Shown: one piece after another, positions 1 through 5,733 of the stretch
Layout of the letters: each line of letters opens with the position of its first letter
Position numbering within the stretch: the stretch's first letter is position 1
NCBI GenBank assembly: GCA_030148365.1
Contig: JASBTO010000131.1
Location: 1-5,733 of the forward strand
Source of the DNA: Kangiellaceae bacterium
GTDB taxonomy: Bacteria; Pseudomonadota; Gammaproteobacteria; Enterobacterales; Kangiellaceae
Length of the DNA: 5,733 bases
Reading direction: 5' to 3'
Notes under the pieces: model-generated
Told to the model about the DNA's origin: nothing
What the model saw: the letters and a program-made list of their open reading frames with translations, nothing else
The model's database searches: none
Translations under genes and position numbers: made by a program

Positions 1-517
1 CCGGCGCGTCTCCCGACCCTTCGCTCGGCGCTTCGGCGACCGGCACCTTCCGCTTGATCCCCGCGTGCGCGTAGACGAGCTCGGTCATCCGCGCCAGGAT
101 GTCGGGGTTCTCCTTGAGGAAGCGCTTGGAGTTCTCGCGGCCCTGCCCGATCCGGGTGCCCTCGAAGCTGAACCAGGTGCCGCTCTTCTCGACCAGGCCG
201 GCGTTCGTGGCCAGGTCGAGGATGTCGCCCTCGCGCGAGATGCCCTGGTTGAACATCAGGTCGAACTCGGCCTGGCGGAACGGCGGCGCGACCTTGTTCT
301 TGACGATCTTCGCGCGCACCCGGTTGCCGACGGCCTCCGTCCCCTCCTTCAGCGTCTCGATGCGGCGGATGTCGATGCGCTGGGAGGCGTAGAACTTCAG
401 CGCATTGCCGCCGGTGGTGGTTTCCGGGTTGCCGAACATGACGCCGATCTTCATCCGGATCTGGTTGATGAAGATGACCAGCGTGTTCGTGCGCTTGATG
501 TTGGCGGTCAGCTTGCG
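1..517 (-). other. Compositionally foreign 3' half of recA (mosaic segment)
   Basis: Seen in the sequence: in codons 176-347 only about 5 of 172 end in A or T (one Glu and one Asn near residues 207-213, then a few in the last dozen codons). In codons 1-175 about 45 do. Threonine is always ACC up to residue 179, but ACG appears repeatedly from residue 185. All lysines from 177 onward are AAG, whereas AAA is common before. Hand counts of several 60-base lines give about 63-70% GC here against about 57-68% in the rest of the gene. The reading frame is continuous. The change lies somewhere between about positions 405 and 517, next to or within the nearly invariant L2 loop. Inference: recombination with a high-GC homologue, or an assembly chimera. 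Confidence 0.72.
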
Positions 518-1042
518 CAATGCCTGGGACATCAGACGGGCCTGCAAGCCCATGTGGGAGTCGCCCATGTCGCCTTCAATTTCAGCTTTCGGGGTCAATG
601 CCGCCACGGAGTCGACCACCACGATATCCACTGCGCTGGAGCGGACCAGCATGTCGGTGATTTCCAGGGCCTGCTCGCCGGTGTCGGGCTGGGAAACGAT
701 CAGATCATCCAGGTTAACGCCGAGTTTCTCGCCATAGTCGGGGTCGAGCGCGTGCTCGGCGTCGACAAAGGCCGCGGTGCCGCCGGTTTTCTGGCAACTG
801 GCAATTGCCTGCAGGGCCAGGGTGGTCTTGCCCGAAGACTCGGGGCCGTAAATTTCGATAATCCGGCCCTTGGGCAGCCCGCCTATTCCGAGGGCGATAT
901 CCAGACCCAGCGAGCCGGTGGAAACCACTTCAATATCACGGGCGGCCTGGTCATCGCCAAGACGCATGATCGAGCCTTTCCCGACCTGGCGTTCAATCTG
1001 GGATAAAGCCGCGCCAAGCGCCTTCTTTTTGTTGTCGTCCAT
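1..1042 (-). CDS. recA: RecA recombinase, 3' end cut by the window edge
   Basis: RecA is the ATP-dependent strand-exchange protein of homologous recombination and the co-protease that triggers LexA self-cleavage in the SOS response. It acts in the cytoplasm as a filament on single-stranded DNA. The ATG at 1042-1040 is preceded by AGGAG at a 6-base spacing. 347 codons are visible with no stop; the family is usually 340-360 residues, so only the last few are missing. The Walker A motif GPESSGKTT is at residues 66-74, the catalytic glutamate is Glu96 in VDAEHALD, and loop L1 (EIEGDMGDSHMG) is near residues 154-165. Loop L2 begins at NQIRMKIG (193-200), and its numbering matches E. coli RecA exactly. 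Oddity: codon usage changes sharply after about codon 175, and the C-terminal third, for example ASQRIDIRRIETLKEG from residue 219, is unlike gammaproteobacterial RecA. The gene lies 122 bases downstream of pncC. Identity is certain; whether the C-terminal half belongs to this genome is not. Confidence 0.97.
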   Translation of the reverse strand, partial: MDDNKKKALGAALSQIERQVGKGSIMRLGDDQAARDIEVVSTGSLGLDIALGIGGLPKGRIIEIYGPESSGKTTLALQAIASCQKTGGTAAFVDAEHALDPDYGEKLGVNLDDLIVSQPDTGEQALEITDMLVRSSAVDIVVVDSVAALTPKAEIEGDMGDSHMGLQARLMSQALRKLTANIKRTNTLVIFINQIRMKIGVMFGNPETTTGGNALKFYASQRIDIRRIETLKEGTEAVGNRVRAKIVKNKVAPPFRQAEFDLMFNQGISREGDILDLATNAGLVEKSGTWFSFEGTRIGQGRENSKRFLKENPDILARMTELVYAHAGIKRKVPVAEAPSEGSGDAP

Positions 1043-1048
1043 CAATAA

Positions 1049-1053
1049 CTCCT
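1049..1053 (-). promoter_or_regulatory. Shine-Dalgarno site of recA
   Basis: On the minus strand AGGAG lies 6 bases before the recA ATG. This fixes the start codon and fits a strongly translated gene. Confidence 0.7.
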
Positions 1054-1054
1054 G

Positions 1055-1108
1055 AATAAGGTATAAAAAATGGTCAATAAGGTAACAGGGGGCAAGTCGG
1101 CAATTATT
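1055..1108 (-). promoter_or_regulatory. Candidate recA control region with a direct repeat
   Basis: This AT-rich stretch of the 122-base pncC-recA gap contains AATAAGGTA twice on the plus strand (1055-1063 and 1076-1084). The copies are 21 bases apart, about two helical turns. A minus-strand AATAAT at 1108-1103 matches five of six bases of a -10 hexamer, but no good -35 lies at the right distance. A canonical LexA box (CTG, ten bases, CAG) is not present. The nearest is a half-matching 16-base element at 1073-1088 with one perfect CAG arm. That recA has its own promoter here is expected from the family. The exact elements are guesses. Confidence 0.3.
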
Positions 1109-1164
1109 CCACAAAAGCGGTCGCGACTGATACCCCGCCAGCGCGCATTTATGCCCTTTGCGTC

Positions 1165-1641
1165 TTACTCGAGCAACGCCCGTAAACGGCCAAAGGCATG
1201 GCTCACCGTCGCCTCCCGCACTGCGGCCCTGTCACCCTCAAAATGGCAACATTCACTGACAATGCGATCCGGCAGGGCCCAGCCCAGCCAGACAGTACCG
1301 ACGGGCTTGTCCGGGCTGCCGCCGTCGGGCCCGGCGATCCCGGACACGGCAATGGCAACCGAGGCGTGACACCGCTCACAGGCGCCCCGGGCCATGGCCT
1401 TGACCACGGGCTCCGATACGGCGCCGTGCCGTTCGATCAGGGAGGGAGATACCCCGAGCATCTCGGATTTGGCGGCATTGGTATAAGTGACCCAGCCACG
1501 ATTGAACCAGCTGGAACTGCCGGGCAGATCGGTAATGGCGGCCGCCAACATGCCACCGGTACAGGACTCCGCGGTGACCAGCATGGTTTGCCTGGCCAGC
1601 AGCCAGTTGGCGATGGCCCTGAGATCCTGTTGCAGCGTCAT
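1165..1641 (-). CDS. pncC: Nicotinamide-nucleotide amidohydrolase, CinA C-terminal family
   Basis: PncC deamidates nicotinamide mononucleotide to nicotinate mononucleotide in the pyridine nucleotide salvage cycle. It clears the product of NAD-dependent DNA ligase in the cytoplasm. The 158-residue protein is a stand-alone CinA C-terminal domain, close in length to E. coli PncC (about 165), without the N-terminal MoCF-like domain of full CinA. Visible family motifs are TAESCTGG (residues 23-30, Ser26 the likely catalytic serine), VTYTNAAKSEMLGV (51-64, with the conserved Tyr53 and Lys58), GAVSE (73-77), and the glycine-rich GIAGPDGGSPDKPVGTV (101-117). FEGDR with a following VR (134-142) is also typical. 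The ATG at 1641-1639 is the only plausible start before an in-frame stop upstream; no clear Shine-Dalgarno precedes it. The gene lies just upstream of recA in the same direction, as in many gammaproteobacteria, so partial read-through into recA is plausible. Such genes are often labelled cinA. Confidence 0.93.
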   Translation of the reverse strand: MTLQQDLRAIANWLLARQTMLVTAESCTGGMLAAAITDLPGSSSWFNRGWVTYTNAAKSEMLGVSPSLIERHGAVSEPVVKAMARGACERCHASVAIAVSGIAGPDGGSPDKPVGTVWLGWALPDRIVSECCHFEGDRAAVREATVSHAFGRLRALLE

Positions 1642-1685
1642 GGGGTAACTACCGATTACCGGAAAGATGGGGTAAGCTATGGCCG

Positions 1686-1735
1686 ATATTCAAGCACAAA
1701 CCTGAGCGTGTATAAAGAATTCAGGTATAAAGTTC
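1686..1735. promoter_or_regulatory. AT-rich divergent control region between pncC and mutS
   Basis: The 193-base gap between the divergent pncC and mutS starts must drive both genes. Its most promoter-like part is an AT-rich patch with GTATAAAG twice (1710-1717 and 1725-1732), each holding TATAAA, a fair -10 hexamer in the mutS direction. The -35 matches are weak: TTCAAG at 1689-1694 or CTGAGC at 1702-1707. An inverted repeat, CCTGA (1701-1705) and TCAGG (1721-1725), flanks the first TATAAA and could be an operator. The remainder of the gap shows nothing recognisable. Assignment is by position and rough hexamer matches only. Confidence 0.3.
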
Positions 1736-1834
1736 ACCGGTTCCCCGCCACAGGCCCGGCTTGCCGCTGTAAATCGGGGCAGCGCCAGACCGGAACCTTT
1801 ATTGCCCCAATCTGACGCCAATAATCCGAGCCCT

Positions 1835-4420
1835 ATGCCCCAAGCCGTCCCTGCGAAGCCCGACTCTACCGCTCACACCCCGATGATGCGCCAGTATCTG
1901 GCGATCAAGAAAAAATACGCCGAGCACTTGTTGTTTTACCGCATGGGGGACTTTTACGAGCTCTTCTATGAAGATGCCCGGCGGGCCGCCGACCTGCTGG
2001 AAATTACCCTCACCCAGCGCGGCAAATCCGGCGGCGAGCCGATCCCCATGGCCGGCGTGCCCTACCACGCCGCCGATACCTACCTGGCGCGGCTGGTTCG
2101 CAAGGGCGTGTCCGTCGCCATTTGCGAGCAAACCGGCGACCCGGCCACCAGCAAGGGACCGGTCGAGCGCGAGGTCGTGCGGATTATCACCCCCGGCACC
2201 CTCAGCGATGAAAACCTGCTTGATGCGGAAACCGATAATCTGCTGGCGGCCTGTTACCGGCACCGGTATCGATACGGGATCGCCGGGCTGGATATCTCCA
2301 CGGGCCGCTTCTGGGTCAGCGAGTTTGGCAGCGCCGCGGAGCTCGACGCCGAGCTGCACCGTGTCAAACCCGCCGAATTGTTGCAGGTCGAAGACGGTCT
2401 GCAGCAGTCCGTGCCGCGGGGCACCGCCGTCAGACCACTGCCGGACTGGTCTTTTGATGTCAGCCGCAACCGGGAATCCCTTTGTGAGCAATTTTCGGTC
2501 AGCGACTTGTCCGCCTTTGGCTGTGACGATCTGACCGCGGCCATTGGCGCCGCCGGCGCGGTCCTTGCCTATGCCAAAAATACCCAACTCAACAGCCTGC
2601 CCCATATTCGCGGACTGCAACGTCACGATGGCCAGGGATTCGTGATGATGGATCCGGCTACGCGCCGTAATCTGGAAATCACCGAGAATCTGCAGGGCGG
2701 CGACAGCCATACCCTCGCCAGCGTCCTCAACCACTGCTCCACCTCGATGGGTGCGCGGTTGCTCAAGCGCTGGCTGCACATGCCGTTGCGGGACACCGGG
2801 GCACTGGAGCAACGGCTATCACGGGTCCAGGCCCTGTTGGCAGACGGCGCCTACGATAGCTTGCAGGCCTGCACCGGCAAACTGGCGGATCTGGAACGCA
2901 TCCTGACCCGGGTGGCGCTGAAATCGGCCAGTCCGCGGGATTTGTCCCGCCTGCGGGACTCTCTTGCCCTGATCCCGGAAATCCATGAGTTACTGGACGG
3001 GATCGAGCACCCTGAAATCAATGGCTTGCGCCAGGAAATCAAGGCCTTTCCGGAACTTGTGAAACGTCTTGAAGAAGCCTTGCAGACGCAGCCGCCGGCC
3101 ATTATTCGCGACGGCGGCGTGATCCGGGAAGGTTACGACACCGAACTGGATCGCCTGCGCAGTCTGGCCACCGACGCCAGTGACTTCCTGCTGGAAATGG
3201 AAGCCCGGGAGAAAGCCGCCACCGGGATCAGCAACCTCAAGGTCGGGTTCAACCGGGTGCACGGCTTCTATATCGAGATCTCCCGCGCCCAGAGCGACGC
3301 CGCACCCGCCCATTACCAGCGCCGCCAGACCCTGAAAAATGCCGAGCGCTATATCACGCCGGAACTCAAGGCCCATGAGGAGCAGGTGCTGAGCAGCAAG
3401 AGCCGGGCGCTCGCCCTTGAGAAAACCCTATACGACGCGTTGCTGGCCGAATTGCAACCCGATGCTGCCGCCATGCTGGCCACAGCCACCCAACTCGCCC
3501 AGCTCGACGTCCTGTGTTGCTTTGCCGAGCGGGCAGAAGCCCTGAACTGGAGCCGTCCGCAACTGACAGGCGAGCGTGGCATTCATATCAAAGACGGCCG
3601 GCATCCCGTCGTCGAACAGGAATCAGCACAACCCTTTATTGCCAATGACACCCACCTGAGCCCCGCTACCCGCTCCCAGATCATCACCGGACCGAATATG
3701 GGCGGCAAGTCAACCTACATGCGGCAAACCGCGCTGATCGTGCTGTTGACTCATATCGGCAGTTATGTGCCGGCTGACAGCGCCAGGATTGGCCCGCTGG
3801 ACCGCATATTCACGCGCATCGGGGCCTCGGACGATCTGGCCGGCGGGCGCTCCACTTTCATGGTCGAGATGAATGAAACCGCCAATATCCTGCAGAACGC
3901 CACCCCTGACTCCCTGGTCCTGCTGGACGAAATCGGCCGGGGCACCAGTACCTACGATGGTCTGTCGCTGGCCTGGAGTACGCTGGAATACATCCACACC
4001 CGCCTCCAGTCCTTTACGCTCTTTGCTACTCACTATTTCGAGCTGACCCAATTGGCCGGGTTGTATCCGGAGATCTGTAACCTGCATCTTGATGCGAGTG
4101 AGGATCGGGGCCGTCTGGTATTCCTGCACAGTGTTGAAGCGGGCCCGGCGAACAAGAGCTACGGGATCCAGGTGGCGCAACTGGCCGGGATCAGTGAAGC
4201 AGTCATAAGGCGGGCCCGGGAATTGTTGTCGGAACTGGAGAAGAGTCACCATAGCGCGCTTGAGGGAGACAGTCCGGGCCAGGCCGACTTTGACAGCGCC
4301 GATGCCGTCGCGCCGCAACGGCATCCGGTTCTTGACGCCATCGCCGGCGCGGACCCGGATACCATGACGCCGCGCCAGGCGCTCGACTTCTTGTATAAAC
4401 TCAAAGAGCCGTTAGAATAG
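1835..4420 (+). CDS. mutS: DNA mismatch repair protein MutS
   Basis: MutS recognises mispaired and looped-out bases, binds as a dimer, and recruits MutL in an ATP-dependent way to start methyl-directed or nick-directed repair. From the ATG at 1835 the protein has 861 residues, close to E. coli MutS (853). The mismatch-reading Phe-x-Glu is Phe40 and Glu42 in MGDFYELF. The connector, core and lever regions follow, with the clamp around residues 440-490 (KVGFNRVHGFYIEI nearby). The ATPase has Walker A GPNMGGKST (619-627), the RIGASDDLAGGRSTF loop, Walker B LLDEIGRGTST with Asp698 and Glu699, and ATHYFELT with His733. These sit five residues beyond E. coli numbering. The C-terminus ends in TPRQALDFLYKLK, the family's tetramer-forming helices. 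A TTG at 1802 would add 11 residues. The ATG is preferred because family members start close to the HTPMM block, although neither start has a strong ribosome binding site. No damage to catalytic motifs is seen. Confidence 0.98.
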   Translation: MPQAVPAKPDSTAHTPMMRQYLAIKKKYAEHLLFYRMGDFYELFYEDARRAADLLEITLTQRGKSGGEPIPMAGVPYHAADTYLARLVRKGVSVAICEQTGDPATSKGPVEREVVRIITPGTLSDENLLDAETDNLLAACYRHRYRYGIAGLDISTGRFWVSEFGSAAELDAELHRVKPAELLQVEDGLQQSVPRGTAVRPLPDWSFDVSRNRESLCEQFSVSDLSAFGCDDLTAAIGAAGAVLAYAKNTQLNSLPHIRGLQRHDGQGFVMMDPATRRNLEITENLQGGDSHTLASVLNHCSTSMGARLLKRWLHMPLRDTGALEQRLSRVQALLADGAYDSLQACTGKLADLERILTRVALKSASPRDLSRLRDSLALIPEIHELLDGIEHPEINGLRQEIKAFPELVKRLEEALQTQPPAIIRDGGVIREGYDTELDRLRSLATDASDFLLEMEAREKAATGISNLKVGFNRVHGFYIEISRAQSDAAPAHYQRRQTLKNAERYITPELKAHEEQVLSSKSRALALEKTLYDALLAELQPDAAAMLATATQLAQLDVLCCFAERAEALNWSRPQLTGERGIHIKDGRHPVVEQESAQPFIANDTHLSPATRSQIITGPNMGGKSTYMRQTALIVLLTHIGSYVPADSARIGPLDRIFTRIGASDDLAGGRSTFMVEMNETANILQNATPDSLVLLDEIGRGTSTYDGLSLAWSTLEYIHTRLQSFTLFATHYFELTQLAGLYPEICNLHLDASEDRGRLVFLHSVEAGPANKSYGIQVAQLAGISEAVIRRARELLSELEKSHHSALEGDSPGQADFDSADAVAPQRHPVLDAIAGADPDTMTPRQALDFLYKLKEPLE

Positions 4421-4459
4421 GCCCCCTGAAAACCGCCCATTATCTCAAAATTCCCTGCC

Positions 4460-4464
4460 AGGAG
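4460..4464 (+). promoter_or_regulatory. Shine-Dalgarno site of fdxA
   Basis: AGGAG with a 7-base spacer to the ATG at 4472. It is much stronger than anything before mutS, fitting an abundant small ferredoxin made partly from a mutS-fdxA transcript. Confidence 0.7.
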
Positions 4465-4471
4465 TGACGCC

Positions 4472-4795
4472 ATGGCGTTTGTAGTGACCGACAACTGTAT
4501 CCGCTGCAAATACACCGACTGTGTGGAAGTCTGCCCCGTGGACTGCTTCTATGAAGGTCCCAACTTCCTGGTCATCAACCCTGACGAGTGCATTGATTGC
4601 GCCCTGTGCGAGCCGGAATGCCCCGTTGAAGCCATTTTTGAAGAAGATGATGTGCCGGACAACATGAAGCATTTCATTGAGATTAACGCCGAGTTGTCCG
4701 AGTGCTTCGACAATATCACCGAGAAAAAGGATCCCTTGCCGGATGCCGAAGAATGGGACGGCGTCGAAAACAAGCTGCAGTATCTGGAAAAATAA
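4472..4795 (+). CDS. fdxA: 7Fe ferredoxin with [3Fe-4S] and [4Fe-4S] clusters
   Basis: This is a soluble low-potential electron carrier of the Azotobacter ferredoxin I type, 107 residues long, the usual size. The nine cysteines at 9, 12, 17, 21, 25, 40, 43, 46 and 50 match the FdI pattern shifted by one for the initiator Met. By homology Cys9, 17 and 50 hold the [3Fe-4S] cluster and Cys21, 40, 43 and 46 the [4Fe-4S] cluster. Cys12 and Cys25 are the conserved non-ligand cysteines. The acidic C-terminal extension (about residues 57-107, with PLPDAEEWDGVENK) is also characteristic and separates it from short 2[4Fe-4S] ferredoxins. The gene starts 51 bases after mutS with no terminator visible between, so co-transcription is likely; this pair is common in gammaproteobacteria. 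Its redox partner here is unknown. Its last codons supply the T-run of a terminator for the convergent neighbour. Confidence 0.96.
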   Translation: MAFVVTDNCIRCKYTDCVEVCPVDCFYEGPNFLVINPDECIDCALCEPECPVEAIFEEDDVPDNMKHFIEINAELSECFDNITEKKDPLPDAEEWDGVENKLQYLEK

Positions 4796-4814
4796 CCGGC
4801 AGTCTCTCTGTCGG
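4788..4814 (-). terminator. Rho-independent terminator of the nitroreductase-like gene
   Basis: On the minus strand a 7-base stem (CCGACAG with CTGCCGG, one G-U pair) closes a 5-base loop. It is followed by TTATTTTT. The stem starts 2 bases after the stop of the minus-strand gene. The T-run falls on the last codons and stop of fdxA. In the plus direction the same hairpin (4796-4814) is not followed by a T-run, so it would terminate fdxA only weakly by this mechanism. Confidence 0.65.
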
Positions 4815-4816
4815 CC

Positions 4817-5733
4817 TCAAGCTGTCTCCTCGCCCCGTCTGACCAGGTTCTCCAAGGACAAACGCCGGGAACGAACCGCCGGCTTTTTGGCAATTCCGAC
4901 GCGAAACAATATCTGCAACTCCTGCTCGCCCGCAGCCTGTCCAAGCGCAGATGCTTCGTATTGCTTCATTAACTGCCTGCCGGCTCCCTGCAGTTCCGGA
5001 TCCAGACCCGCCCGGCACCGGTCAACCATGGCCCGCACTACGTAAAAGGGATGCACGGCCAGGTGCTGACGATTCAATTCAATCCAGAGCCGCTGCATCA
5101 GTCGGCCCGCTTCAAGACTGGCCTGACGGCCCCGATCGCCGTAGATGGCCACGACACCGGAACCCTGGGCGAGCAGTTTCGCTTCGGCCTGGCCCATCAT
5201 CCGGTAAGCGCCGAAGCGGTTGAATTTACTCAGGGTATTCCAGTTGGCCAGCGCCGGCAGGATCCTCTCGCCCATGGGGGGCAAATTGAGGGTATGGATG
5301 TCGAGTCCGTCACCCCGGGCGATGGCCTCCCGGGTGACCCGCAAACTGTCGGCGAACCAGTTGACTTCCTCTTCGAGGCGAAAGCGCACACCCGATGCAA
5401 CGCCGACCAGACGAGAGATCCCGGCAGCCTCCCGACCGTCAAAGAAGTGAGCCCGGGCGCCGGCTTCGGTCATGGCGTTGATGGTTTCCTGGCCGGCGTC
5501 CGGCAAGGCCTGCTTGCGGTAAGCCTGGCGGTTGGTATGGCGCTGGAACAGTTGCCGATCGAGTTGTCCCTCCGGCACCGGGGGTGCTCGCTCAGGGAGG
5601 TTCACGCAGAGATATTCGCCGGGTTGCTCACGGTATTGCCAATCAAGTCTGACATCTACGTTGGCTGCGGCCTGTACCAGGTTTTCCGCGATCGCCCCCA
5701 TAGCCAGAAACACCGGATGGCTGTCAGCCCCGA
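4817..5733 (-). CDS. Nitroreductase-family-like protein, 5' end outside the window
   Basis: About 304 residues are visible, ending in TGA at 4819-4817; the frame stays open to the window edge. The first in-frame candidate start (GTG at 5713-5711) falls inside a conserved-looking segment (SHPVFLAMGAIAENLVQAA), so the true start is probably upstream. The pattern recalls divergent FMN-dependent nitroreductases of the Acg/Rv3131 type. Shared traits are a small-residue helix of the form GAxxENLxxAA near the start, RHTNRQAYRK (about 5513-5542), a central helix containing GRLMQRLWIELNRQHLAVHPF, and a terminal FRVGIAKKP followed by SRR (4862-4870). Such proteins bind flavin and use NAD(P)H, but the substrate cannot be told. 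The visible part could also be the C-terminal half of a longer ThiF/E1-nitroreductase fusion. No membrane segment is seen. It runs convergent to fdxA, separated by 21 bases. Family assignment is by pattern recall, not a search. Confidence 0.62.
   Translation of the reverse strand, partial: GADSHPVFLAMGAIAENLVQAAANVDVRLDWQYREQPGEYLCVNLPERAPPVPEGQLDRQLFQRHTNRQAYRKQALPDAGQETINAMTEAGARAHFFDGREAAGISRLVGVASGVRFRLEEEVNWFADSLRVTREAIARGDGLDIHTLNLPPMGERILPALANWNTLSKFNRFGAYRMMGQAEAKLLAQGSGVVAIYGDRGRQASLEAGRLMQRLWIELNRQHLAVHPFYVVRAMVDRCRAGLDPELQGAGRQLMKQYEASALGQAAGEQELQILFRVGIAKKPAVRSRRLSLENLVRRGEETA

Noticed and set aside
65..1006. 313-codon open frame on the plus strand, antisense to recA
   Set aside because: It lies wholly antisense to recA, has no recognisable domain, and its composition is what the complement of GC-rich recA codons gives. 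Long antisense open frames are common in high-GC DNA.
65..1042. Intein or other insertion inside recA
   Set aside because: RecA inteins are known, but numbering to E. coli stays exact through the L2 loop and no extra segment is present. The anomaly is replacement, not insertion.
1073..1088. Possible LexA (SOS) box before recA
   Set aside because: Only one arm (CAG) fits CTG-N10-CAG and about half of the 16 positions match. That is too weak to call a site, so it is mentioned only as part of the control region.
1198..1815. 205-codon plus-strand frame over pncC and the intergenic region
   Set aside because: It is mostly antisense to pncC, with low-complexity Gly/Pro/Thr-rich translation. The part beyond pncC is AT-rich promoter-like DNA.
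1799..2812. 337-codon open frame on the minus strand inside mutS
   Set aside because: It is antisense to the unmistakable N-terminal half of MutS and its Gly/Val/Arg-rich translation matches no family. Its start region has no supporting signal.
3710..4324. 204-codon minus-strand frame within the MutS ATPase region
   Set aside because: It is antisense to the Walker motifs of mutS; a shadow frame without domain signals.
4421..4471. Terminator or separate promoter between mutS and fdxA
   Set aside because: No stem with T-run and no convincing -35/-10 pair was seen in the 51 bases. Read-through from mutS is the simpler reading.

Overview
The window looks like ordinary chromosome from a gammaproteobacterium of moderate to high GC (roughly 60% by eye). 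Gene content and order point this way: recA preceded by pncC (the cinA C-terminal-type amidohydrolase), with mutS then fdxA divergent from them. From general knowledge, this order is typical of Pseudomonas-like and Chromatiales-like genomes. The exact lineage cannot be read from the sequence alone.

Layout. Positions 1-1042 (minus) hold recA, cut by the window edge close to its C-terminus. Positions 1165-1641 (minus) hold pncC, upstream of recA and in the same direction. A 193-base divergent intergenic region (1642-1834) precedes mutS (1835-4420, plus). fdxA, a 7Fe ferredoxin with a strong ribosome binding site, follows mutS after 51 bases (4472-4795, plus). Converging on fdxA is a nitroreductase-like gene (4817-5733, minus) whose 5' end lies outside the window. 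A hairpin with a T-run lies between the two convergent genes and is oriented to terminate the nitroreductase-like transcript.

How the genes relate. RecA (strand exchange, SOS co-protease) and MutS (mismatch recognition) are genome-maintenance proteins. PncC recycles nicotinamide mononucleotide to nicotinate mononucleotide, the by-product of NAD-dependent DNA ligase, which gives a plausible link to repair. FdxA is an electron carrier, and the nitroreductase-like protein is probably flavin-dependent. Their link to repair is positional only.

The most notable signal is inside recA. Codons 1-175 use a mixed third position (about 45 of 175 end in A or T by hand count). Codons 176-347 are almost purely G/C-ending (about 5 of 172), with a switch in Thr, Lys and Glu codon choice and a C-terminal third that does not read like a gammaproteobacterial RecA. 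The frame is intact. This is a mosaic recA, made either by homologous recombination with a very high-GC donor or by a chimeric assembly joining two genomes at a highly conserved segment. I saw no CRISPR, insertion sequence, tRNA, rRNA or new defence-type system.
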